In this document: positions 36,046 through 44,488 of the stretch, one piece after another
How the letters are laid out: every line of letters starts with the position of its first letter
Position numbering within the stretch: the first letter of the stretch is position 1
Source: Shewanella metallivivens
Lineage (GTDB): Bacteria; Pseudomonadota; Gammaproteobacteria; Enterobacterales; Shewanellaceae
Reading direction: 5' to 3'
NCBI RefSeq assembly: GCF_028750675.1
Contig: NZ_JAQQPZ010000002.1
Coordinates: 373,800 to 437,799, forward strand
DNA length: 64,000 bases
Program-made: the position numbers and the translations under genes
Notes under the pieces: model-generated
What the model saw: only the letters and a program-made list of their open reading frames with translations
Database searches by the model: none
Told to the model about the DNA's origin: nothing

Positions 36046-38928
36046 TTACTCAACAAAATCAGCTGCATCTAACACCTGCTTTAAACGCGCAAAAGTAACC
36101 ATGCTTTCATTGGCAATCATGGGGGCATAGTCAAGGTTATGTGCGTTGAGTTGGTATTGACCATTTGGCAATTTGCTCACTTTTCGCAGTAAGTATTGAT
36201 TGTCTCCGGCTTCATCTTGGATTTCGATCGCCATGATTTTACCGGTAATCGAGCCTGCATTTATTGCTGTAACTCGTTCAAGTAATAATAAATCACCATC
36301 GTGAATGGGATTCTTACCGCCATTCATCGAATTACCGCTTGCTGGGGCAATAAAATGAATGGATGGGTCGAGTCGATTAAAACTCGAATTTAACTTGCGG
36401 TTTTCGCTATGCTCATCAGTACCCGTTTTAAAATGGCCACAAGCAATTTTTAAGTCAGGGTAAAAATTGATCTGCTGAATAGGTTCTTGAGGCTGATTTT
36501 CAGCTAGCGTAATGACATTTGCTGATGATTTTTTCGTGTTGGTCTTAGCGGCTTTTCGTTGGCTATAACGTGCAAGTAATAACGCGGTTAACTCCCGCAT
36601 TGCCGTTGATAAAGTATCAATATCTGTGCCTGCAATATCAATATTTGCGTGAAGACAATCAGCCTCAACTTTAAACCAAGATTGAGTATCGGTGCTATCT
36701 TGTTTGCTTAAAAAAGTAATAGGGTTGCTTAACCAGTATTTTCGCCATTTTGGTGAGTCAGACTCGACTTGTTGTAAATCAGCTTTAACATCTTGGGTCC
36801 ACAAATTTGGGTAGCGTTTAAACACTTGCCAACTTTTAATACAAACTGCGTCAATACTCGGTGGTGTGCGTAAACCATCCAACTCAATAAATGCTTCAAG
36901 TAATATGGCTTTGAAGCTTTTACTCATTGAGGCTTTTTCAACACCGCGGCTTAAAAATGTCAAATAGGGTGTTAATGTCTGTAAGGTTTTATCATCTTGC
37001 TCTTGGCTTAACACCAATTCAAACCAACTACCAAATTGCTGGGTTAATTTACCCCATGAATAATCACTATGATAAAATTCTGTTGCAGTAGGGCGATGGC
37101 CTAAATCATCTTTAAGCAATTGATATTGTTGATCTGCGTTAGAGTAATCAAGTTTTAGCTGTTGCCAAAAGTTAATCAGTTCAGGAGCAATATTAATTAC
37201 ACAATCAGGGTGCAGTTTCGGATCATTAAGCCGCTTTACAGTTTCATTAATATTTTTGGATTGCAATAACGCCATTGGTCGATTCAAAAAGCTGATGTGA
37301 TTACCAATAAAGTCGATAACCGAAACAAACTGTTTATTGGTGTCGGGTGATGTGCGTAATCCGCGCCCCAATTGTTGTAAAAACAATATTTTAGACTCGG
37401 TGGGCCGTAAGATTAATATGGTGTCAATTGAAGGTAAATCAGTACCTTCATTGAATAAATCGACCGAGAAAATCACCTCGATTTTACCTGAAGCCAGCAA
37501 GTTTAACGCTTCTGCGCGTCTTACGTCTGAATCACTGTGCACTGACACCGCTTTTATGCCTCGAGCGGCAAACCAATGAGCCATAAAATCGGCATGGGCT
37601 TTAGAGACACAAAAGGCTAATGTTCTTTGCTGCTTGTGTGTTTGCCAATGGCTAAAAACATGCTTAGCCCGCTTTTGTGTGGCAAATGTAAATTCAAGAG
37701 CCTTGGGATCAAACTTACCGTTACGCCATGGTAAGTCTTGATAGTTAACTGTGTCATCATTGATGCCTTGGTAGTGAAATGGCACCAAAATACCTAATTC
37801 GATACCATCAACGATGTTCTTTTCGTACACCAAATTGTTATCGCATAAAGATAAAATATCCGCTTGATCTGTGCGCTCTGGCGTGGCTGTTAAACCTAAT
37901 AAAAACTGCGGGGTAAAGTGGTTTAATAATGATTGATAACTACTGGCACCAGCATGATGAAACTCATCGACAATCACATAATCAAAATGATTTGGACTCA
38001 CCTTATTGAGGTGTATTTGCTGACCTAATGTTTGAATTGATGCAAACACAATATCGGCATCAACGACTTTGGTTTTTGCATTAAAATGGCCGCTGACAAG
38101 TTTAGGTAATAATGACTTAAATGTGCGCTCTGCTTGCAGTAAAATTTCTTCTCTGTGCGCAACAAATAACACTTTACGAGCGTTAAATTGTTGCACATCA
38201 AATGCCGCTAGCCATGTTTTACCCATGCCAGTTGCTAATACCACCAAGCCTTTTGATTGCATTTGCCGACGTGTATTTGCAAGGGCTGCTAAAGCTTCTT
38301 GCTGGGCAGAGTTTGGCGCAGGCTCTTCCGGTTCCACTTCATTAACAATTGCAAGTGGCGGCTTAACCTTTTTACGTTTGTCGGCATAGCGATTGATAAA
38401 TTCATCGTTAAGATGAATCGATTGCTGATGGTTAAAAATCTGCAAAAATTGTTGGCGGATATAGTTAAAATCATTGGGATCTTGGTTTTCAATCAAATCA
38501 TGTCGTAAACACCATTCGAACGCATGGGTAAATGCGGCTTTACTGATGTTGTTGGAACCCACATAAGCGCAACCTTTGTCTGCTTGATCCTTTCGCTGTT
38601 GAATGAAAATGTAGGTTTTCATGTGAAAGCTTTGGCCACTTTTACAAGTGAATATTTTGGTTTTAGCACCACGAGACTGCAAAATCATTAGGTGGCGTAA
38701 TGCCACTGGATCGGTAATGTAAAGGTAGTCAGAAGTGACAATATCAATAGTTGCTTGGCGTTCTAATGCATCTGACAAGGCATCAAAAATTAAATCCAGC
38801 CCAGAACGTTGAATAAAAGAAACGGAAATTTCAATACTGCTTGCTCGGTTGATTGCTTGCAATAATTTAGGTAAAAACGGGTCGTCCAAACCACCGCTAG
38901 TTAATACAGGTCCTTCTGCTAACTTCAT
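36046..38928 (-). CDS. PLD-SF2 helicase fusion with S24/LexA-like C-terminal domain
   Basis: A 960-residue multidomain protein. Residues ~15-165 are a phospholipase-D-type nuclease domain (FHMKTYIFIQ with H102/K104, AYVGSNNISKAAF). Residues ~200-560 are a superfamily 2 helicase: Walker A LATGMGKTW (231-239), DEFHHAG (321-327), GLTATPERTD, SVHSDSDVRRAEAL, QQLGRGLRTS. A ~300-residue middle part resembles the region that follows the helicase in DUF3427 proteins. Residues ~850-960 form an S24/UmuD-like fold: ASGNSMNGG (Ser867), HDGDLLLLERV, LLRKVSKLPNG, NLDYAPM. It follows a methyltransferase gene by 9 nt in the same direction. This makes it a plausible DNA-processing or defence effector, but the function is inferred. 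Confidence 0.82.
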   Translation of the reverse strand: MKLAEGPVLTSGGLDDPFLPKLLQAINRASSIEISVSFIQRSGLDLIFDALSDALERQATIDIVTSDYLYITDPVALRHLMILQSRGAKTKIFTCKSGQSFHMKTYIFIQQRKDQADKGCAYVGSNNISKAAFTHAFEWCLRHDLIENQDPNDFNYIRQQFLQIFNHQQSIHLNDEFINRYADKRKKVKPPLAIVNEVEPEEPAPNSAQQEALAALANTRRQMQSKGLVVLATGMGKTWLAAFDVQQFNARKVLFVAHREEILLQAERTFKSLLPKLVSGHFNAKTKVVDADIVFASIQTLGQQIHLNKVSPNHFDYVIVDEFHHAGASSYQSLLNHFTPQFLLGLTATPERTDQADILSLCDNNLVYEKNIVDGIELGILVPFHYQGINDDTVNYQDLPWRNGKFDPKALEFTFATQKRAKHVFSHWQTHKQQRTLAFCVSKAHADFMAHWFAARGIKAVSVHSDSDVRRAEALNLLASGKIEVIFSVDLFNEGTDLPSIDTILILRPTESKILFLQQLGRGLRTSPDTNKQFVSVIDFIGNHISFLNRPMALLQSKNINETVKRLNDPKLHPDCVINIAPELINFWQQLKLDYSNADQQYQLLKDDLGHRPTATEFYHSDYSWGKLTQQFGSWFELVLSQEQDDKTLQTLTPYLTFLSRGVEKASMSKSFKAILLEAFIELDGLRTPPSIDAVCIKSWQVFKRYPNLWTQDVKADLQQVESDSPKWRKYWLSNPITFLSKQDSTDTQSWFKVEADCLHANIDIAGTDIDTLSTAMRELTALLLARYSQRKAAKTNTKKSSANVITLAENQPQEPIQQINFYPDLKIACGHFKTGTDEHSENRKLNSSFNRLDPSIHFIAPASGNSMNGGKNPIHDGDLLLLERVTAINAGSITGKIMAIEIQDEAGDNQYLLRKVSKLPNGQYQLNAHNLDYAPMIANESMVTFARLKQVLDAADFVE

Positions 38929-38937
38929 GTTGTTTCT

Positions 38938-39525
38938 CTACTTTGAGGTCTTAATAAGAATGGCATTCAGCCACTTTTCGTTTTCTCTACCAGGGCGAAC
39001 ATCGGTTGTAACCCAGGTTTGTTTAATGTGTAAACCTGAGCCTTGTATCCATTGCTGAAGCAAAGATTCATTTGCATCAGTAAAGGAACGCCCATTATGA
39101 GTTCGCTCTTGTACGCCATATTTGAAAGAGCAATAAAATACACCATTTGCTACCAGTGTGCTGGCTAAAGTCGCAAATGTACTGGGTAGGGCATTTGCTT
39201 CAACATGAAGTAAAGACGCGCAGGCCCAAATCCCGTCAAATTGATTTGTTTTGTCTATTTCGTCAAAACGACACACCAAAACGGGTTGGCCAATAAATTT
39301 AGCTGCGGCGCTAGCCAGTTCACTGCTTGCGTCAATGGCGGTTACAGTAAAACCCATTTCAATAAACGCTTTACTATCACGGCCTGAACCACAACCAGCA
39401 TCCAATATACGTGCATTCTGTTGAAGACATTCTATAAATGGTTGGTAGAGTTCACTCACATCGGCATTAACCGTTGTGTCAAAAAAGCTTTGGGAATGCT
39501 GATTGTAAAACTCGATGGTAGACAT
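38938..39525 (-). CDS. Class I SAM-dependent methyltransferase
   Basis: A 195-residue Rossmann methyltransferase. Motif I is ILDAGCGSGRDSKAF (about residues 38-52), the acidic post-I residue in VTAIDASSEL, and motif IV-like WACASLLHVE. It has no DNA-methylase NPPY/DPPY signature, so it is more like small-molecule (TehB/UbiE-like) enzymes than a restriction-modification methylase. Its stop lies 9 nt from the helicase start, forming a two-gene operon. The target is unknown; protein, tRNA or metabolite are all possible. Confidence 0.85.
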   Translation of the reverse strand: MSTIEFYNQHSQSFFDTTVNADVSELYQPFIECLQQNARILDAGCGSGRDSKAFIEMGFTVTAIDASSELASAAAKFIGQPVLVCRFDEIDKTNQFDGIWACASLLHVEANALPSTFATLASTLVANGVFYCSFKYGVQERTHNGRSFTDANESLLQQWIQGSGLHIKQTWVTTDVRPGRENEKWLNAILIKTSK

Positions 39526-39883
39526 AACTAAGCCTATGATTTAATTAATTTGATTCTAGCTTAAATATAACAAATGGCTCAAGCACTGAATTGGTATTTA
39601 CTAAACAAAACCGCATTTAAATACCGTCGTTAGCGCTTAAACCATCGGAGTCATCTGATGTGGTTAATTGAGTGGTGGTACACATCGATAATGACTCAAA
39701 GTGATCTGTTGATTAATAATGAACTTTAGCTAATGATAAGATTTTTTGTATTATTAACAATGCGATACAACGATAAATAATAATGGCTATATTGCTCTGA
39801 TGGTGTAATGTTGTTTTTGTAAACAATCTCGGTGTTATCAGCGTGTTTTTACGCAGAGCATGATTTCGGATAAGGATATTGGA
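39526..39883. other. Divergent intergenic region between methyltransferase and HEPN genes
   Basis: About 358 AT-rich nt carrying both divergent promoters. No gene, palindrome or RNA gene stands out. Confidence 0.5.
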
Positions 39884-40531
39884 ATGAAGTTTCAAACATT
39901 AAAAGATAAACAGCGGCTTATTCGTGGTGAATTTTGTGAAGGGCTTGCGTTAAGAGTGCATCGGTCTCTTAGTTGGTTAGACAAGTCTGAACATTGTGAT
40001 GATAAAGACAGCCAGTTTATTTTTCTTTGGATTGCGTTTAATGCGGCTTATGCGCAGGACACAGAGGTGTTAAGGCATACAGAGTCTGAAGCATTTTCGA
40101 AGTTTATTAATAAGTTAGTTGACCTTGATACAAACAACCAGATTTATACTCTGCTTTGGCGTGAGTTTTCATCTAGCATTAGGGTGCTATTAGATAATCA
40201 GTTTGTGTTCCAACCTTTTTGGGATTTTCATAACGGAAAAATACCTGAACAGGAATGGCAAACGCGTTTTACTAAAGCAAAGGCGGCTGCAAATTATGCC
40301 CTTGCAACTAAATCGACTGCCACATTAACGGCCATCATTTTACAGCGCCTATACACCTTAAGAAATCAACTTATTCACGGTGGCGCGACCTGGCAAAGTT
40401 CGGCAAATCGTAACCAAATTCGAGATGGCGTTGCTTTATTATCTAAATTTATTCCAATTATTATCAATATCATGATGGATCACCCAAAAGAGTTGTGGGG
40501 TGATGCTAATTATCCTGTGGTTAACATTTAG
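39884..40531 (+). CDS. HEPN-domain protein (Apea-like) with Rx4H motif
   Basis: A 215-residue, all-helical protein. QFIFLWIAFNAAYAQ (about residues 43-57) and the C-terminal LQRLYTLRNQLIHGGATW carry the HEPN hallmark. R-N-Q-L-I-H is an exact Rx4H with the polar Asn that is typical of HEPN ribonucleases. HEPN proteins act as RNA-cleaving toxins or effectors in toxin-antitoxin, abortive infection and CRISPR systems. The start MKFQTLKDK was chosen because AAGGA sits 7 nt upstream; an ATG eight codons earlier lacks one. It is divergent from the methyltransferase-helicase pair. No small antitoxin (MNT) gene is adjacent. Confidence 0.8.
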   Translation: MKFQTLKDKQRLIRGEFCEGLALRVHRSLSWLDKSEHCDDKDSQFIFLWIAFNAAYAQDTEVLRHTESEAFSKFINKLVDLDTNNQIYTLLWREFSSSIRVLLDNQFVFQPFWDFHNGKIPEQEWQTRFTKAKAAANYALATKSTATLTAIILQRLYTLRNQLIHGGATWQSSANRNQIRDGVALLSKFIPIIINIMMDHPKELWGDANYPVVNI

Positions 40532-40660
40532 CTCTTTTAGCCAATGGGGCGTTACTGTGGTTCTAGGCCCTCATCCTCAAGTGCTTGTATTGGGGGTCAC
40601 AGTGTTAAGAGCTAAGTGTTGATTTTGTTTTTTATGTTGCGTAAGAGCTAGAGCGAACAC

Positions 40661-40724
40661 CTGGATTCCTGCTTAAAAACATTGCAGGAATGACGGATGG
40701 TATGGCATTGCAGGGATGACGGGG
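40661..40724. repeat. REP-like palindromic element with tandem half
   Basis: ATTCCTGC (40665-40672) pairs with GCAGGAAT (40684-40691) across a short loop, followed by GACGG. A second half-unit CATTGCAGGGATGACGGGG begins at 40706. This resembles widespread GGATTCC..GGAATGACGG intergenic repeats of gammaproteobacteria. Confidence 0.65.
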
Positions 40725-40760
40725 CAATCGGCTAGCGCTGAAAATTGCAGGTGCGGTGCA

Positions 40761-41351
40761 TCAATAATCAACCTGTTTAATTACGCTGATCGCGGTTAGC
40801 CCTCGGCCTTTTTTGGAGGGTACTCGGTGGCCGGTGTCGGCATTGGTTTTCATGGTTTGGATAAACTGATTCATTTGTGGGCCAATACTGATGTGTAGCG
40901 GGCGGTCTTTGCCGTAGTAGTAGAGACGGTCGAATTTAAGGTGTTCACAAATCCATGCTGCAACTTGTTGCATATCAATGGGTGTGCCAGCAGGGCTATT
41001 GAGTAAGGTGAAGTCGCATGCCGCACCTAAACGGTCGCAGATGATTTTTTGATTTTTATTGGTTTCGTGCGAGCAATGTTGGTCAAGTTGTGGAGCGATG
41101 TGCGGGTTTGGGTTTTTAGCGATTAGCCGCGCAAGTTCTGGTGAGCAAAATCCATAAGTTAAGGTGATTGGCCCAAATTGGTCGACGATAGGGTCGAGTA
41201 ATTTAGTCGCCAATGCACTGAGTGCGCGCCAAGTATCAGGTTGTTTAGGTAAGTTTTCAATTTGATGCAATTGTGCCGTGCTGCCGCAGTTTATGAGGTT
41301 TGCATAAGTAAAGTGGCGGCTGGCTTTGCCATTGATATTGTAAGTAAACAA
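40761..41351 (-). CDS. Peptidase M15-like protein with altered metal site
   Basis: A 196-residue soluble protein with motifs in the order of M15A/D-Ala-D-Ala carboxypeptidase-type folds: LTYGFCSPELARLI (sgyRsxxlN-like), CSHETN, LGAACDF (in place of SxHxxGxAxD) and PLHISIGP (the terminal His-containing strand). At the position of the first zinc His the sequence CDRLGAACD has Asp, so the metal site may be altered or the protein may be non-catalytic. There is no signal peptide, so cell-wall work is doubtful. Translation starts at TTG (41351) with GGACC upstream; no ATG occurs near. Family assignment is tentative. Confidence 0.6.
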   Translation of the reverse strand: MFTYNINGKASRHFTYANLINCGSTAQLHQIENLPKQPDTWRALSALATKLLDPIVDQFGPITLTYGFCSPELARLIAKNPNPHIAPQLDQHCSHETNKNQKIICDRLGAACDFTLLNSPAGTPIDMQQVAAWICEHLKFDRLYYYGKDRPLHISIGPQMNQFIQTMKTNADTGHRVPSKKGRGLTAISVIKQVDY

Positions 41352-41713
41352 TTAAGGTCCATTTAGTGTGTGCACATTGGCTGTAACCATACCCTGTATT
41401 GATTATGCTGACCAGATAGTCGTGCTAATTGAAGTCGCAATATGTTGATAAAGTTATGACGTGTGATCGGTTTAGATTTAGCAGCAACGCTTTTGCATGG
41501 CGGTATTGATAATCTTGCTTAGTGACCATTTGTATTACACTCTGTATTTTTTTAACTTGTTCAATAGCGCTTAAAGGATAAGGTGTTGTTGTGAAGATTT
41601 TGATGGTTAACGTTAACCCGTTAAAAAAAAGCCCAAAACCGTGGTGGTTTTGGGCTTTTAGCATAGCGCTAGTGGAATAAACAAAGCTTGATAGAGGCTT
41701 ATATGCTCGTTAG
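41352..41713. other. Intergenic region with palindrome and terminator
   Basis: No gene is accepted. It contains a perfect 14-nt palindrome GGTTAACGTTAACC (41605-41618) next to the terminator of the double OYE gene. Confidence 0.6.
41623..41660 (-). terminator. Terminator of the double OYE gene
   Basis: On the minus strand: AAGCCCAAAACC, loop ACCAC, GGTTTTGGGCTT followed by a run of T (12-bp stem 41629-41640 / 41646-41657). Confidence 0.93.
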
Positions 41714-43909
41714 CTACGCCTTGTATTGCGGGTAGTCGCTGTATCCTTTTGCATCACCGCCATACAAGGTGAGGCGTGCGTCGGCGTCAAATTCAGCAAG
41801 TGGCCAGTTATGGTAGAAACGTTCAACCAAATCTGGGTTAGTGACATAAGGCGTGGCAAATGCGACTAAATCTGCATACTGTTTGGCGAGCAGTACTTGT
41901 GCTGTCTCTTTGGTTAACTTGCCTGCAATCATGATTGGGTTTGGGTAAACCTCGCGTACTTGTTGGCGAAACGATTCTGGCACGTTAAGGTACCGTGAGA
42001 TGTTTTCAGAGAAGTGCACGTAGGCTAAGTCTAATTTCACCATGTTTGCCAATGCTGCTAGCGTTAACTCAACAATTTCTGGATCTTCTTCTGTAAACCC
42101 TTCAATGACATGCGGTGAGAGTCGCACAGCCACTTTGTTGCCTCCAATTGCATCGGCTACTGCGGTTAACGTTTCTAATAAAAAGCGCATTCTATTTTGT
42201 TGACTGCCACCATATTGATCTTGGCGCTGATTACTTTCTAAGTGTAAAAAAGTGTCAAACAAATAGCCGTGTGCTGCATGAATTTCGACACCATCAAATC
42301 CAGCTTCAATGGCATTTTTAGCGCTTTGAACAAAGTCGTTAATGGTATTGTTGATATCTTGTTGTGTCATTGCTTTTGGTTGTTCGGTTTCGATCATGCC
42401 AAAACCACCTTCTGGCAATGGACCAAACACTTGGTCGGGGATTTTAATCGCTGAAGCTGCAACAGGTTGTTGGCCTGAAATGCTTGAATGACTGCGACGA
42501 CCTACATGCCATAGTTGGGCAAATATCTTACCGCCGTTTGCATGTACCGCTTGAGTGACTTGTTTCCAGCCTTCAATGTGTGCTGCGGTATAGATGCCTG
42601 GGGTCATTGAGTAACCACGACCCACTGATGAAATGGGGGTACCTTCACTAATAATTAACCCTGCACTGGCTCGTTGCTGGTAATAATTGGCCATCATTTG
42701 GTTAGGCACATCACCTGGCTGTGAGCTGCGTGAGCGTGTCATTGGGGCCATGACAATACGGTTGTTGGTGTTGAGTGATGAGCCGTTAAAAGGTTGAAAC
42801 AGTAAATGGTCTTGTACGTTGTAGGTTGGATAATCTGTTAAGCCTACTTCGCCACCACCAAAAAGGGTTTCGGGCACGTGTTTGGCTAATGGATAACCTT
42901 GTTTAATGCGTTCTGGCAGATCGGGATTGGCGACAAAAGGGCGACCAAAACCAATCATATCGGCTAAGCCTGAGTCAATGGCTTGATGGGCTTTATCGCC
43001 ATTGTAACGGCCAGCATAAATGAGTACGCCGTCAAATGCGTTACGTAAACCTTGTTTGAATGAGACGGGGGTGTCTGGCGCATCGTCCCAATCTACTTCG
43101 GCAATATGTAAATACACAATGTTATGTTTGTTCAGTAATGCCGCCGCTGCTGTGTATGTGTTGATTGGGTCTGCATCGACTGTGCCGTTGAGTGTTGTGA
43201 GCGGGGCTAGACGCACGCCGACACGATTAGCTCCTATGGCTTCAACCATGGAACCGACCACTTCATCAAGAAAGCGTAAACGATTTTCTAAGCTGCCGCC
43301 GTATTGGTCGGTGCGTTGATTGGATTCTGAATCAATAAATTGGTTAATAAGGTAACCATTGGCAGCGTGCAGTTCGATACCATCAAAGCCTGCTTCTATT
43401 GCGTTAATGGCCGCTTGTTTAAATTGTGCAACGACTTGTTGAATATCTTCTATGGTCATTTCGCGTGGTTGTGCGGCATCAACAAAACCGGGGGCATCGG
43501 TATTGTTGTCGATAAATACTTTGACGTTTTGTGCTGTTAGTGCAGACGATGAAATAGGTTGCTGTCCGCCGATGTTGTCTGGGTGTGTGACTCGTCCAAC
43601 ATGCCATAACTGGGCAAACATGGTGCCGCCTTTGGCATGGACGGCATCAGTCACTTTGCGCCAGCCTTGAATTTGTTCTGCGGTATAAATTCCCGGAGTC
43701 CAAGCATAACCTTTACCCATGGCTGAGATTTGGGTGCCTTCTGAAATAATGAGTCCTGCTGTGGCGCGTTGTGCATAGTAAGTTGCCATTAAATCATTCG
43801 CTACGTCACCGGGTTGGCTAGCTCGAGAGCGAGTCATTGGTGGCATGACAATACGGTTTTTTAGGGTGATATCGCCAAGTTGGATGGGTTGAAAAAGAGA
43901 AGTTGTCAT
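41714..43909 (-). CDS. Tandem fusion of two Old Yellow Enzyme domains
   Basis: One uninterrupted 731-residue frame encodes two complete FMN-dependent ene-reductase barrels. Domain 1 (~1-365) has PPMTRSR, FAQLWHVGRVTH, IELHAANGYLINQF (His181/Asn184) and ends GGEVGLTDYPTY. Domain 2 (~370-731) restarts with LLFQPFNGSSLNTNNRIVMAPMTRSR, FAQLWHVGRRSH, EIHAAHGYLFDTF (His/His pair as in NemA) and ends AKGYSDYPQYKA. Domain 1 is far closer to the stand-alone enzyme at 18925-20025 than to domain 2, so the chain joins two subfamilies rather than a fresh duplication. GAGGG precedes the ATG. Substrate is unknown; both active sites look intact. Confidence 0.93.
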   Translation of the reverse strand: MTTSLFQPIQLGDITLKNRIVMPPMTRSRASQPGDVANDLMATYYAQRATAGLIISEGTQISAMGKGYAWTPGIYTAEQIQGWRKVTDAVHAKGGTMFAQLWHVGRVTHPDNIGGQQPISSSALTAQNVKVFIDNNTDAPGFVDAAQPREMTIEDIQQVVAQFKQAAINAIEAGFDGIELHAANGYLINQFIDSESNQRTDQYGGSLENRLRFLDEVVGSMVEAIGANRVGVRLAPLTTLNGTVDADPINTYTAAAALLNKHNIVYLHIAEVDWDDAPDTPVSFKQGLRNAFDGVLIYAGRYNGDKAHQAIDSGLADMIGFGRPFVANPDLPERIKQGYPLAKHVPETLFGGGEVGLTDYPTYNVQDHLLFQPFNGSSLNTNNRIVMAPMTRSRSSQPGDVPNQMMANYYQQRASAGLIISEGTPISSVGRGYSMTPGIYTAAHIEGWKQVTQAVHANGGKIFAQLWHVGRRSHSSISGQQPVAASAIKIPDQVFGPLPEGGFGMIETEQPKAMTQQDINNTINDFVQSAKNAIEAGFDGVEIHAAHGYLFDTFLHLESNQRQDQYGGSQQNRMRFLLETLTAVADAIGGNKVAVRLSPHVIEGFTEEDPEIVELTLAALANMVKLDLAYVHFSENISRYLNVPESFRQQVREVYPNPIMIAGKLTKETAQVLLAKQYADLVAFATPYVTNPDLVERFYHNWPLAEFDADARLTLYGGDAKGYSDYPQYKA

Positions 43910-44488
43910 TTGTGAGCCCTCATAAAGAATTGGCTATAGGTTACCAAAACATGAGGATTGTATTTATAGCACTAATAGCAAATCATCTTTGTTAAAAATG
44001 AAATAATAAGTTAGGGGCATTCGCATAAAAAAAAGGCTAAAACCAAGACCAAAGGTTTATACCAATCTGCATTAGAATTTGCTTTTTTAGCGAAAGTTAT
44101 CAGCGAGGTATTCGAGGCAGCCTAAAATAGATCACATTTTAATAAGGATTGATATTAGGTGTTGAGCAGGCGTAAACGCATTTTATCGGTTTTAATCGCG
44201 ATGTTTATCATGTGTCTTAGCGTGCTTTGTCGAGTTCGATAATTAAAGTGCCATTTTAGCGGTTAAGGCAATGATAGTGATCTTATGAGGGCGTGTGGTA
44301 TTGGGCTTTAGTTTGAAGGTCGTTTTTTAGAGCGTCTACGGTCGATAAATTAAGTCACGCAATATGAACCCAAGCCATCGACAGCGCGTTGTTGATATTT
44401 TGATATCTGGAAAATAAAAAAAGGTCTTCATTACGAAGACCTTTTCAATGTTGCATTTATTAAGCCTTTATTGGGCAATGCAATAGTA
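43910..44488. other. Intergenic region with repeat remnant
   Basis: About 580 nt without a supported gene. ACCAATCTGCATTA at 44061-44074 matches the end of dispersed repeat copy A (2304-2317, reverse strand) and may be a decayed third copy. A terminator lies at 44415-44445. Confidence 0.5.
44415..44445 (-). terminator. Terminator of the beta-hydroxyacid dehydrogenase gene
   Basis: AAGGTCTTC (44421-44429), 5-nt loop, GAAGACCTT (44435-44443); on the minus strand the stem is followed by TTTTTATTTT. Confidence 0.9.

Noticed and set aside
36046..39525. Type I or III restriction-modification system
   Set aside because: The methyltransferase lacks DNA-methylase catalytic motifs and no specificity subunit is present, so standard restriction-modification is not supported.
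40661..40724. Possible CRISPR or integron attC site
   Set aside because: Only one and a half palindromic units are present, with no regular repeats and spacers and no cas or integrase genes; a REP-like element explains it.
41425..41664. 79-codon minus-strand ORF
   Set aside because: It begins inside the terminator hairpin of the double OYE gene, and its N-terminus is just hairpin sequence. No Shine-Dalgarno and no protein-like pattern.
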